DNA from: Streptomyces monomycini
Lineage (GTDB): Bacteria; Actinomycetota; Actinomycetes; Streptomycetales; Streptomycetaceae
Assembly: GCF_022271435.1 (NCBI RefSeq)
Contig: NZ_JAFIQY010000013.1
Span: 1-64,000, forward strand
DNA length: 64,000 nt
Reading direction: 5' to 3'
Shown here: piece after piece, positions 1-7,275 of the stretch
Layout of the letters: each line of letters begins with the position of its first letter
Numbering within the stretch: position 1 is the stretch's first letter
The notes under the pieces: model-generated
What the model was told of the DNA's origin: nothing
Seen by the model: only the letters and a program-made list of their open reading frames with translations
Databases searched by the model: none
Position numbers and translations under genes: made by a program

Positions 1-66
1 CAGCGGCTCGATTCTGGACCACAACTCATCGTCCACCAGCCACGGTCGAGCACTTCGCTTACTCAC
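1..66 (-). CDS. IS5-family transposase, N-terminal part only (cut by window edge)
   Basis: The first 22 codons of a gene running off the left edge read from a GTG at 66 and include VDDELWSRIEPL, the opening typical of IS5-family DDE transposases. Nothing of the catalytic core lies in the window, so completeness cannot be judged. Its upstream end, about 67-124, would hold the terminal inverted repeat of that element and directly abuts the next IS. Identification rests on this short N-terminal signature only. Confidence 0.6.
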   Translation of the reverse strand, partial: MSKRSARPWLVDDELWSRIEPL

Positions 67-126
67 ACCCCAGCAACTGACGCAGCCATCCGAAGGACAC
101 GGCTACTTACGTTGCGTTAGGAGCTC

Positions 127-995
127 TAAGACGCCATTTCGTTTGGTGTGATCTTGCGGCAGCCTGGAACGGTGACTGCTTCGCTTGTTGAGCGGATGGC
201 GCCGGATGACCTGTGGGAGTTGTTCGAGCGGGTGGTTCCGCCGGCTCCGGAGCGCCCGCAGGGCGGCGGCCGGCGGCGGCACGGTGACCGGGAGGTGCTG
301 GCCGCGATCATCTTCGTGGCGACCTCGGGGTGTACATGGAACCAGCTGCCGCCCGGCTTCGGCCCTTCGGGAGTGACCGCCTTCCGCCGGTTCACCGAGT
401 GGTCCGAAGCCCGCGTGTGGGCCAAGCTCCACCGCCTGGTCCTCGACGAGCTCGGCGCCCGGGGCGAGCTGGACTGGTCGCGGTGTGCGATCGACTCGGT
501 CAGCGTCCGCGCCCTCAAAGGGGGCAGCTGACGGGACCGAATCCGACCGACCGCGGCAAGAACGGATCGAAAATCCACCTGCTCGTCGACCGCAACGGCC
601 TCCCGATGTCGCTCGGCGTCTCCGCTGCCAACCTCCACGACAGCCAGGCCCTCATCCCGCTGGTGCGCGGCACCCCACCCATCCGCTCCCGCCGCGGCCC
701 CCGGCGCCGGCGGCCCGCGAAACTGCACGGCGACAAGGGCTACGACTACCCCCACCTGCGACGTTGGCTCTCCCTGCGCCAGATCCCCCACCGCATCGCA
801 CGCAAAGGCACCGAGTCCTCCCAACGCCTGGGCCGACACCGTTGGGTCGTGGAACGAACGGTGTCTTGGCTGTCGGGGTGCCGACGTCTCCACCGCCGCT
901 ACGAACGCAAACCTGAGCACTTCCTCGCCTTCACCGCCATCGCAGCCACCCTCATATGCCACCGCCGCATCACGAGTTGAAATAGCGTCCAGAGA
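127..995 (+). mobile_element. IS5-family insertion sequence, apparently near complete
   Basis: Imperfect terminal inverted repeats bracket a two-frame transposase: GACGCCATTTC at 130-140 matches the reverse complement of 979-989 at 10 of 11 positions. Outer boundaries are approximate because flanking matches fade, and no target-site duplication was identified. The same left end occurs inverted at 1801-1811 in a truncated copy, so the family has moved more than once here. Confidence 0.75.
148..980 (+). CDS. IS5-family DDE transposase made by -1 frameshift (ORFA 148-531, ORFB to 980)
   Basis: The upstream frame (148-531, 127 aa) carries the helix-turn-helix part, FVATSGCTWNQLPP and the first catalytic Asp in CAIDSVSVRA. 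It ends at TGA 529-531. The -1 frame continues with QLTGPNPTDRGKNGSKIH and LHGDKGYDYPHL (second Asp) and ends with the VVERTVSWL segment that holds the catalytic Glu, stopping at 980. The frames join at the slippery AAAGGGGGC of 517-525. This is the usual arrangement for IS427-like members of IS5, in which the joined protein of about 277 aa is the active enzyme. DDE motifs all appear present, so the element may still be active. Confidence 0.8.
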
Positions 996-1052
996 GGTGC
1001 GGCGGGCCGCACCTCCTGACCCTGCTCGTGTTCGCTGACGTACGATTCCTGG

Positions 1053-1469
1053 ATGAGTGATGCCCGTGCAGAGATCCAGGACCTCAACAGCCGCTACGCG
1101 ATCGCCTTCGACTCCGGGCAGCTCGATGAGTCCGTCGGCTGCTGGGTCGAGGACGGCGTTTTGGACGAGACCGAAACCGGCTTCGGACTGTTCGAAGGCC
1201 GCGAGGCGATCCGTGCCTTCTTCCGCGACACGCTCATGGCGAACTCCACGCACGTCGTCCACATGATGTTCAACCACCTGATCACCAGCATCGAGGGCGA
1301 CCACGGTGAAGGCCGGGTCAACTGCCTCGTGGAGATTGTGAAGACCGACGGCAGTCACGCCCGCGCCCACGTCACGTACAACGATCGCTACATCCGGGCC
1401 GAAGGCGAGTGGAAGTTCGCCAGTCGCGTCCTCACCTCGGCCTTCCCACACGCGGTACTCACGGGCTGA
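1053..1469 (+). CDS. NTF2/SnoaL-like small protein
   Basis: 138 aa, with the cone-fold pattern of the SnoaL-like/NTF2 superfamily: an N-terminal helix with ARAEIQDLNSRYAIAFDSGQ, then GREAIRAFFRDTL and alternating beta strands (HMMFNHLITSIEG, ARAHVTYNDRYI). Members include ketosteroid isomerase-like enzymes, polyketide cyclases and non-catalytic binding proteins, so substrate and reaction cannot be assigned. The ATG is preceded by no clear Shine-Dalgarno sequence, and the gene sits between an IS and an inverted IS fragment. Codon use is normal for Streptomyces. Confidence 0.8.
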   Translation: MSDARAEIQDLNSRYAIAFDSGQLDESVGCWVEDGVLDETETGFGLFEGREAIRAFFRDTLMANSTHVVHMMFNHLITSIEGDHGEGRVNCLVEIVKTDGSHARAHVTYNDRYIRAEGEWKFASRVLTSAFPHAVLTG

Positions 1470-1577
1470 CGCGCGGGCAGTCGCTGGGGACCTCCTCGGC
1501 ATCCCGGGGCAGCCTGTGACGCCGGGGGCGGCGTTGATCACCACACGCTCGTACGTCCGCTCCCTCTCCCTGCCCAG

Positions 1578-1811
1578 GTGGTCCCGCGGGTGTCAGTTGG
1601 TTCCAGGTGTGGCCCGAGGTGGCCACGAAGATGGTCGCGGCCAGCACCTCGCGGTCCCCTGCCGCGGCTGGCCGCCGCCCTGCGGGCGTTCCAGGGCCGG
1701 TGGGGCCACCCGCTGGCGCAACTCCCACGGGCCAACCGGCGCCATCCGCTCAACAAACGAGGCAGTCACCGTGCCAGGCTGGCGCAAGATCACACCAAAC
1801 GAAATGGCGTC
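1578..1811 (-). mobile_element. Truncated inverted copy of the IS at 127-995
   Basis: Reading the minus strand from 1811, the sequence repeats the left end of the IS at 130: GACGCCATTTC, then the first transposase codons (MILRQPGTVTAS, VERMAP). It stops matching after the segment corresponding to TWNQL, near 1578. The reading frame is also broken, since VLAATIFVATSGHTWNQL falls in a different frame from the start. About 235 bp of ORFA remain, without a right end, so it is a dead fragment. The adjacent IS (1811-2686) was probably inserted at its tip. Confidence 0.75.
1593..1793 (-). pseudogene. Transposase ORFA remnant, frameshifted
   Basis: The 66-codon open frame begins like the transposase at 148 (MILRQPGTVTASFVERMAP) but leaves the family sequence after about 40 residues. 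The homologous continuation GDREVLAATIFVATSGH lies in another minus-strand frame. All DDE residues are missing. It is non-functional as a transposase. Confidence 0.7.
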
Positions 1812-2686
1812 TAAGTGCTGTCCCGTAAATCAACTATGGCATGTTGGTTGACCAGCACTATTTCCCGGTCACCCGGCCAGGGTGAGGTTGTGGAGGCGGG
1901 CGATGCCGGGCATGGCGTGGTGAACGCCGTCGCCCTTGAGGCGGCAGTCACGGAGGATCTTCCAGGCCTTCATGCGGGCGAAGGCGTGCTCGACGCGGGC
2001 GCGGACCTTACGGTGCGAGCGATTGTGGTCCTCTTTCCAGTCCGGGAGATCGGTCTGGCCGTGTGCACGGCGGTGCGGAACGACCAGGCCGGTGCCGCGA
2101 TAGCCGCCGTCGGCGATGACCATAGCCCGGCCGACGGCGGCCTTGGCGCCGGACAGCTCCCAGGCCCTGCAGTCGTTACGGTTGCCGGGCAGCGGCCGGC
2201 CGACGGCGACGACCAGCCGGGTATCGGCGTCGATGACGACCTGGTGGTTGGTGGAGTACCGGTAGTTCTTCGACTGCTCGGCCACCTGGTGGTCGCGGGT
2301 GGGAACCAGGGTGCCGTCCACGATCAGGACAGTGTCCTTGCGGAATCGCTTGCGCTGCTGGAGGGCAAGCGCGGGCCCGAGGTGGTCAACCATGCGGTCG
2401 GCCGCGGACTTGGTCACCCCGAACAGCGGGGTGAGTTGGCGCAGAGTGAGGTTGGTCCGCCAGTACGCGGCCACCAGCAGGACCCGGTCCTCCAGCGGCA
2501 GGCTCCAGGGCCGGCCCTTGCGGACCGGGTCGGCGCCCTCGCGCCGCAGCGCGGTGACCAGTTTGCCGAACTGCCGCGGGCTCAGCCCAGTGAACGGGGC
2601 TATCCAGGAGGGCTCCGAGGCCGTGATCACACCAGACACGGCAAGATCATCGCACTCCTGACCAGCAGTTACGGGACAACACTCAG
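1811..2686 (-). mobile_element. Second type of IS5-family element, complete by its ends
   Basis: Terminal inverted repeats match at 16 of 18 bases: CTAAGTGCTGTCCCGTAA at 1811-1828 against the reverse complement of 2669-2686. They enclose a single transposase gene on the minus strand. The left repeat abuts, or shares bases with, the tip of the truncated element ending at 1811. This suggests insertion into, or next to, that remnant. Confidence 0.75.
1869..2639 (-). CDS. IS5-family transposase, HTH plus DDE_Tnp_4-type domain
   Basis: From GTG 2639 (VSGVITASEPSWIAPFTGLS) the protein is 256 aa. The N-terminal part has a helix-turn-helix-like region (LTLRQLTPLFGVTKSAADRM). The core shows VLIVDGTLVPT (first Asp), MVIADGGYRG (second Asp) and RARVEHAFARMK (catalytic Glu), all as expected for single-frame IS5 transposases. 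A longer open frame upstream of GTG 2639 reads through the inverted repeat and is not part of the gene. No internal damage is visible. Confidence 0.85.
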   Translation of the reverse strand: MSGVITASEPSWIAPFTGLSPRQFGKLVTALRREGADPVRKGRPWSLPLEDRVLLVAAYWRTNLTLRQLTPLFGVTKSAADRMVDHLGPALALQQRKRFRKDTVLIVDGTLVPTRDHQVAEQSKNYRYSTNHQVVIDADTRLVVAVGRPLPGNRNDCRAWELSGAKAAVGRAMVIADGGYRGTGLVVPHRRAHGQTDLPDWKEDHNRSHRKVRARVEHAFARMKAWKILRDCRLKGDGVHHAMPGIARLHNLTLAG

Positions 2687-2915
2687 TAAGCGCCGATGGG
2701 GTTGTGGGCGCTGGCAGCCGGGGATACAGCGGGCCGGATCGGCTGGGACGTGTCGGTGGGGTCCACCGCGGTGCGAGCGCACCAGCAAGCTGTCCGGCCT
2801 GCGGAAGGGCCAGGCAGTTCAACCGGCGATGACAACGCCCCAGGGCTTTCCGGTAATTCGCGCATCGGCCGAGGTACACACGGACAGACCGCGTAGCCGC
2901 TGACAGCCGGTCGGC

Positions 2916-3674
2916 TCAAGATGACGATCGAACCCTGAGGATCTCCTGGTCACAGCTGAGGACGAAACCTCCACCCGGACGCGCGGCATGCGCATGCAAG
3001 TACGCGGCAACCTGCGCACGGGCAGACGAAGTGTCCAGCGGACCCAGCACCAACTGGCAGATGTCCAACGCGGTGGCAAGATCCGGCATGCGCAGAGATG
3101 CCGGTCGACGGACGACCTCCCCGCGGCACGGCCGGCCCGTCGCGCTCTTCACGTGAGGAAGGAGCGAGGCCAGGGTGCGGATGGGGGCTCCGAAGTGGCG
3201 GGCGATGCGCATGCAGCCGGATTCGGGGTGCTGGAGCACGATGGCGAGTTCTCCGCCCGCACGCAGCCAGGACAGCATGGCGGACAGGTGGCCGGGCCAT
3301 TGGGCTTCGGGGACGTAGTAGAGGACGTGCGAGCACAGCACGAAGTCGGCGGGCTCGCGTGGTGCGGCGGACAGGATGGGTGCGGGCAGGGTTTCGGCGC
3401 CTGGGCAGGTGGTACGCAGCTCGGCGTGGAGCGCCGCGTCGGGTTCGATGGCGAGGGTGGTCGCGAACCTGTCGGCGAGGAGGGCGGTGTACTCCCCCGT
3501 TCCCGCGCCCGCGTCGATGAAGACGTCCCGCCGGGACAGGTGATCGACGATGCCGGTCAGGTAGCTCTTCAGGTGTTCTGCCTCGTCGGAGTAGGCACGG
3601 TACGCGTGCAGGATGTCCGAGTAGCGGGGGTGAGCGGGGTCGAGTTCCTGCCAGATGCAGGAGTGGCCGGTCAT
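2916..3674 (-). CDS. Class I SAM-dependent methyltransferase
   Basis: 252 aa, with the SAM-binding motif I DAGAGTGEYTALLA starting at residue 54, an acidic motif II in LAIEPDAALH, and VLCSHVLYYVP as motif IV. The C-terminal third (from about 170) is variable and probably sets the substrate, which cannot be predicted. The start ATG 3674 has a GGGTGAC sequence upstream. It stands alone next to the IS cluster, with no pathway genes beside it. Confidence 0.8.
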   Translation of the reverse strand: MTGHSCIWQELDPAHPRYSDILHAYRAYSDEAEHLKSYLTGIVDHLSRRDVFIDAGAGTGEYTALLADRFATTLAIEPDAALHAELRTTCPGAETLPAPILSAAPREPADFVLCSHVLYYVPEAQWPGHLSAMLSWLRAGGELAIVLQHPESGCMRIARHFGAPIRTLASLLPHVKSATGRPCRGEVVRRPASLRMPDLATALDICQLVLGPLDTSSARAQVAAYLHAHAARPGGGFVLSCDQEILRVRSSS

Positions 3675-4330
3675 GTCGTCACCCGGCGCCTCGGCTCGGA
3701 GCCACTTGCGCCGGCGAACTCACGCAAGGCAAGCCGGCAGCCGAGCCGGCCATGACGTAGCACCGGATCCGGTGGACAACCGCGGCTCTTCCCGATGTCC
3801 CTGACGTCAGCTGGGGTTCTGGGCCAGTGCGGCGTGCGGCAGTGCGCCGACTTCCCACGGGCCACCGGCGATGATCACGGAACTGCCGAAAGGTTGCGCA
3901 GCCGGCTGTCGAAGTCACGGGGGCGTCCACCCAGGTCCTGGAGTTCGTACCCACACCTCAAGGACACCCTGCCCCGCCGGACACCGCCCCGTACCCGCGG
4001 GTACCACTGCTCCGAACGAGGTCCTCAACCACCTGGCCGAGGCGGCAACCCAGCAGGTCAGAGCGCGGTTGCAGCGCAGACCCAACATCACCCGAACAGC
4101 CCCGCCACGCGAGCAGCGCGGGTGACGAGCCAGGCCCCCTGGCTACCCGTGGAAGCTCATGAATATCTCCTGACGCTCCGGCCCAGCGGCGGCCACACCC
4201 CGTCAGCCACGACGGACTATCCTGCTGCTCCGCCCGCCCCTTTCTCAGCCCTCTCCCCCAAGGGGCAGCCACCAAGACAAAGCGACGAAACAACTCACCT
4301 TCGACACAGCGACTCCTGCGGACGGAGCAG
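3675..4330. other. Gene-poor stretch, no supported gene
   Basis: About 650 bp in which several overlapping open frames exist on both strands. None has a recognisable domain, a good ribosome binding site or a consistent third-position GC pattern. It separates the methyltransferase from the CRISPR leader and may hold decayed sequence. Confidence 0.5.
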
Positions 4331-4430
4331 CTAGATGACTAGAATCGCGACGCTTTGGCGGCATATGCCGGAACTCCCAGAAGTAAGGAAAAACCGCCAC
4401 GCCAGCTAGCGAAACCGCTGGTCGAGGCCT
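4331..4430 (+). promoter_or_regulatory. Probable CRISPR leader
   Basis: The segment immediately 5' of the first repeat is richer in A/T than its surroundings and ends with an A-rich stretch (AAGTAAGGAAAAACCGCC), then a GAAACCGCTGGTCGAGGCCT junction. Streptomyces type I-E leaders have this kind of purine-rich end. Its position sets the array orientation as plus. The upstream boundary is a guess. Confidence 0.45.
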
Positions 4431-4520
4431 GTGGTCCCCGCGCGTGCGGGGGTGGTCCCGAGGTCCAGACCCTGACCGTCACCGGCGGACCGTGGTCCCC
4501 GCGCGCGCGGGGGTCCCCCC
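4431..4520 (+). CRISPR. Minimal type I-E CRISPR: two 29-bp repeats, one 32-bp spacer
   Basis: Repeat 1 (4431-4459) starts GTGGTCCCCGCGCGTGCGGG and ends TGGTCCC, the hairpin-forming 29-bp type I-E repeat of actinomycetes. The spacer at 4460-4491 is exactly 32 bp. Repeat 2 (4492-4520) has one change in the stem loop and two in its last six bases, as distal terminal repeats often do. No cas gene lies in the window, so the array is either orphaned or served in trans. The spacer's source is unknown. Confidence 0.75.
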
Positions 4521-4597
4521 GCCGCCGACCAGGCGTCACCTCGCGCCAGACGGGCACCCCATGCAGTCCGCACCCACCCACCCAACACCCCACCCCT

Positions 4598-5131
4598 TCA
4601 CAGCACGCGTCGGAAAGTCACCCGGTCCAGCGTCGGCCCGTCGTAGTCGACGTGGACCGGGATGCCGTCCACCTCTCGGTCGCCGGGTTCCGGCTCGAAG
4701 CCCATGGCCTGGTGGAAGGCGATGGATCCGGTGTTGTGCGGCGAGGTGACGGCGCGTACCTCGGTGCGGCCGGCTGCTGCCGCGCGTGCGAAGAAGGCGG
4801 TGTAGAGGTGGCGGGCCACGCCCTGCTTGCGCAGTTCGGGGTCCACGCCGACGAAGTGGATGTATGCCTCGTTCGCGTGGTCGGCGGAGTGGAAGCCGAC
4901 GAGGAACGCCCGGATGCCCTGTTCGTCCTCCAGTATCAGGCTGGTGTCCGCGAAGTGCTGGAGGAACAGCCGGGGCAGCAGCAGGGAGAGGTCCCGCGAT
5001 TGTTCCGGGGTGTGCGAGTCGCCCCACCACCGCTGGACGCACTCCACGAGCGTGGTGTGGTCGGCCGTGCGGGCCCGGCGTACGTCTTGCATGTCCTGCC
5101 TATCGGCCAGGGAGTGGTGTGTGGTCGGCAT
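4598..5131 (-). CDS. GNAT-family N-acetyltransferase
   Basis: 177 aa with the GNAT acetyl-CoA motif A in VGVDPELRKQGVARHLY (about residues 94-110) and motif B-like SPHNTGSIAFHQAMGF (130-145). The acceptor substrate is unknown. The start at 5131 lacks a strong Shine-Dalgarno sequence. An ATG at 5092 (MQDVRRARTAD) with GGCAGGAC just before it could be the true start, giving 164 aa. It is a single gene beside the CRISPR remnant. Confidence 0.85.
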   Translation of the reverse strand: MPTTHHSLADRQDMQDVRRARTADHTTLVECVQRWWGDSHTPEQSRDLSLLLPRLFLQHFADTSLILEDEQGIRAFLVGFHSADHANEAYIHFVGVDPELRKQGVARHLYTAFFARAAAAGRTEVRAVTSPHNTGSIAFHQAMGFEPEPGDREVDGIPVHVDYDGPTLDRVTFRRVL

Positions 5132-5275
5132 GGGGTCGCTCGGCTACTCGCGCTAACTGGCGTCCATGGTGCTGCTGTTGTAGGTGGCCACGATAATCTC
5201 GGCACCGCCGCGCGCCCAGCGCCGACCTTGAACATGCGGGCGGGAGACGAGGGCCTGCCCCTCCCCCCGCCGTCT

Positions 5276-6025
5276 TCAGGAAGAAGTACGCAGCCAGTCC
5301 TCGAAGCGGATGGTGGCCAGCCGGGCACTGCCCTCGTCGGGGACGAGGCTGCGTTCGGTGAGTTCGGAGCCGAAGTAGCGGGCGTGCGGGTCGGGGACGA
5401 CCGTGCGCGGATCGTGCCAGGCGTGCAGGGCTCGGGCGACGAGTTCGTCGAAGCGGGAGACTTCGGGGCCGGCCACTTCGGTGGTGGCTTTCTGCGGGGT
5501 TCCCACGGCGGCCTTGGTCACCGCCTCGGCGACGTCCTCGGCCGCCATGGGCTGGAAGAGCACGGGTGGTACGCGCACGGTGTCGCCGTCGGTCGCGGTG
5601 TCGGCGATGCCCTTGACGAACTCGTAGAACTGCGTCGCCCGGAGGATCGAGTAGGGGATCGGGCCCTGTTTGATCAGCCGCTCCTGGGCCGCCTTCGCCC
5701 GGAAGTAGCCGTTGTCGGGCAGGTCGTCGATGCCGACGATCGACAGCGCCAGGTGGTGCGTGACGCCCGCCGTCGCCTCGGCGGCCAGCAGGTTGCGGGT
5801 GGAGGTGGTGAAGAACTCCAGGACCGCCGACTCCTCGAAGGAGGGCGAGTTGGCCACGTCCACGGCCACCTGGGCTCCGGCCAGTACAGCGTCGAGGCCC
5901 TCGCCGGTGAGGGTGTTGACGCCCGTGCTGGGCGCGGCAGGCACTGCCTCGTGCCCGCGTTCGGTGAGTTTGCCGACCACTTTGCCGCCGATGAGGCCGG
6001 TGCCTCCGATGACCACGATCTTCAC
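5276..6025 (-). CDS. NmrA/SDR-a-like NAD(P)-binding protein
   Basis: 249 aa from GTG 6025, chosen for the AGGAG upstream; the open frame extends further but into non-homologous sequence. The N-terminus KIVVIGGTGLIGG is a Rossmann dinucleotide-binding loop of the atypical (NmrA-like) SDR type, without the YxxxK pair of classical SDRs. FYEFVKGIAD and the RATQF segment are characteristic of the LysR-adjacent NmrA/NAD(P)H-binding group. The cupin gene lies 46 bp upstream in the same direction, so they probably form an operon. Function may be redox sensing or reduction of an unknown substrate. Confidence 0.85.
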   Translation of the reverse strand: MKIVVIGGTGLIGGKVVGKLTERGHEAVPAAPSTGVNTLTGEGLDAVLAGAQVAVDVANSPSFEESAVLEFFTTSTRNLLAAEATAGVTHHLALSIVGIDDLPDNGYFRAKAAQERLIKQGPIPYSILRATQFYEFVKGIADTATDGDTVRVPPVLFQPMAAEDVAEAVTKAAVGTPQKATTEVAGPEVSRFDELVARALHAWHDPRTVVPDPHARYFGSELTERSLVPDEGSARLATIRFEDWLRTSS

Positions 6026-6071
6026 TTCGTACGCTCCTCGCGCTGGTGGCGCCCGCTGGGGCGCACAGGCG

Positions 6072-6494
6072 TCAGGACTGCCTGGGCGCGCGCAGGTGGG
6101 CGCGCTGCTTGAGTTCGTCGTCGTCGACCAGGACGAACATAGGCTGCCCCGGTACGCAGAGCATGGTGACGACGAAGCGCAGGCGGGTATCGGCGAGAGC
6201 GTTGCCGTCCTGGTAGTGGATGACGTCGCCGCCGGGCTCCCAGAACGCTTCCCCGGCGCGGACGATCCGCTCCGGCTCGCCTTCCAGTTCGAAGCGCATC
6301 TCGCCCTCCAGCACGTACCCGAAGGCCGGACCGGGGTGGCGGTGCGGCGGGGCGCCCTGGTCGCCGGGCGGGTACTCGATCTGGACGGTCGACACGTGCG
6401 CGCCCTCCGGGATGGCGGGCGGGGCGACCTCTTGCAGCACGGTGAGCGCGGTCTTCCATGCCTCCGAGTGGGGCTGCTCGTGGGTGCCGGGCAT
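6072..6494 (-). CDS. Cupin-domain protein
   Basis: 140 aa from ATG 6494, which follows a good GGGAGGA site; longer frames upstream read into the repeat region. The cupin motif 1 is clear (PPHRHPGPAFGYVLEGEM, metal-ligand His-x-His and Glu), followed by GEAFWEPGGDVIHY as motif 2. Small single-cupin proteins bind a metal ion and act as dioxygenases, isomerases or sensors. It precedes the NmrA-like gene in a likely two-gene operon. Confidence 0.85.
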   Translation of the reverse strand: MPGTHEQPHSEAWKTALTVLQEVAPPAIPEGAHVSTVQIEYPPGDQGAPPHRHPGPAFGYVLEGEMRFELEGEPERIVRAGEAFWEPGGDVIHYQDGNALADTRLRFVVTMLCVPGQPMFVLVDDDELKQRAHLRAPRQS

Positions 6495-6681
6495 GGCGGG
6501 TCCTCCCTCTGGGGTGCCGGTAGCGGCACCGCTGCCGCCCCGGTGAACAGTGCCGCCCTGGAACGCGGTGCCGCCCCGGTGTACGGCGGCGGACCTCGGC
6601 GGGCGGACGGGCCGGCGGCGCGCGGTACGACCGGGGGTTTCCATTGTTCAGAGCCCCGGCGTGCCCGGTGAGCGCCGATCC

Positions 6682-6772
6682 GGACACATCACGAGGGCAC
6701 GTCGAAAGGGCACGTCGCAGGGGCACATCACGGGAGCACGTCGCGGGGACACGTCGCGGGGACACGTCGAGG
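6682..6772 (+). repeat. Seven tandem copies of a 13-bp unit
   Basis: Uninterrupted units of the form GRCACRTCRMRRG run from 6682 to 6772, for example GGACACGTCGCGG and GGGCACGTCGAAA. Each contains CACGTC or CACATC. The array lies in the roughly 400-bp gap between the divergent cupin operon and the metE riboswitch, where no gene is supported. It could be a regulator-binding array or a simple minisatellite. Confidence 0.8.
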
Positions 6773-6893
6773 GTGCCGTACGGAGGCCGGGGCTCTCCCG
6801 CCCCCACCCCCTCTCCCCCACCCGTGTCTCATCTCACGTACCACCATGTGAACAGGGGTGTCCGTACCGGGCGTGACCGATCTACGCTGTCGC

Positions 6894-7112
6894 GTGCAGC
6901 TGGTTCGCCCTGCCCGCCAGGCAGACGCGTCGTAAGAGGGAACCCGGTGAAAATCCGGGACTGCCCCGCAGCGGTGAGCGGGAACGACCGCCGTCATACG
7001 CACTGGATCCGGGCCGCGGATCCGGGAAGCGACGGCCAGTAGGTGTCCGCCGGACGACGTTCCGGCAGGCGTGCCCGCGAGTCCGAAGACCTGCCCGTTG
7101 CCCGCGTGCGTC
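6894..7112 (+). promoter_or_regulatory. Cobalamin riboswitch upstream of metE
   Basis: The segment contains the conserved riboswitch core: AAGAGGGAACCCGGTG, then AATCCGGGACTGCCCCGCA, GCGGTGAGCGGGAACGA, and the B12-box-like GTCCGAAGACCTGCCCG near 7082-7098. In actinobacteria, adenosylcobalamin binding to such elements shuts off metE because the B12-dependent MetH then suffices. The region to 7275 between it and the metE start probably holds the expression platform. Boundaries are approximate. Confidence 0.9.
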
Positions 7113-7275
7113 CATACGTGCGCGGCCTTCCGGTGACCTCGAGGGCGGGTCGGCGACCACAGCAGACGGGCATGGGTGCCGTTCGGCGCCGCTTGGCCCG
7201 TCGGGTGCGTCATTCCTTCGCGTTCTCGTCCCGTCACCGGGCTCGGAGAAGATCACGCTCGCGAAGGAGAGTTCC

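Noticed and set aside
1815..2903. 362-codon plus-strand frame over the second IS
   Set aside because: Antisense to the transposase, whose DDE motifs are intact.
3795..4334. 179-codon plus-strand frame before the CRISPR leader
   Set aside because: No ribosome binding site, no domain, and composition of random high-GC DNA rich in Pro, Ser and Arg.
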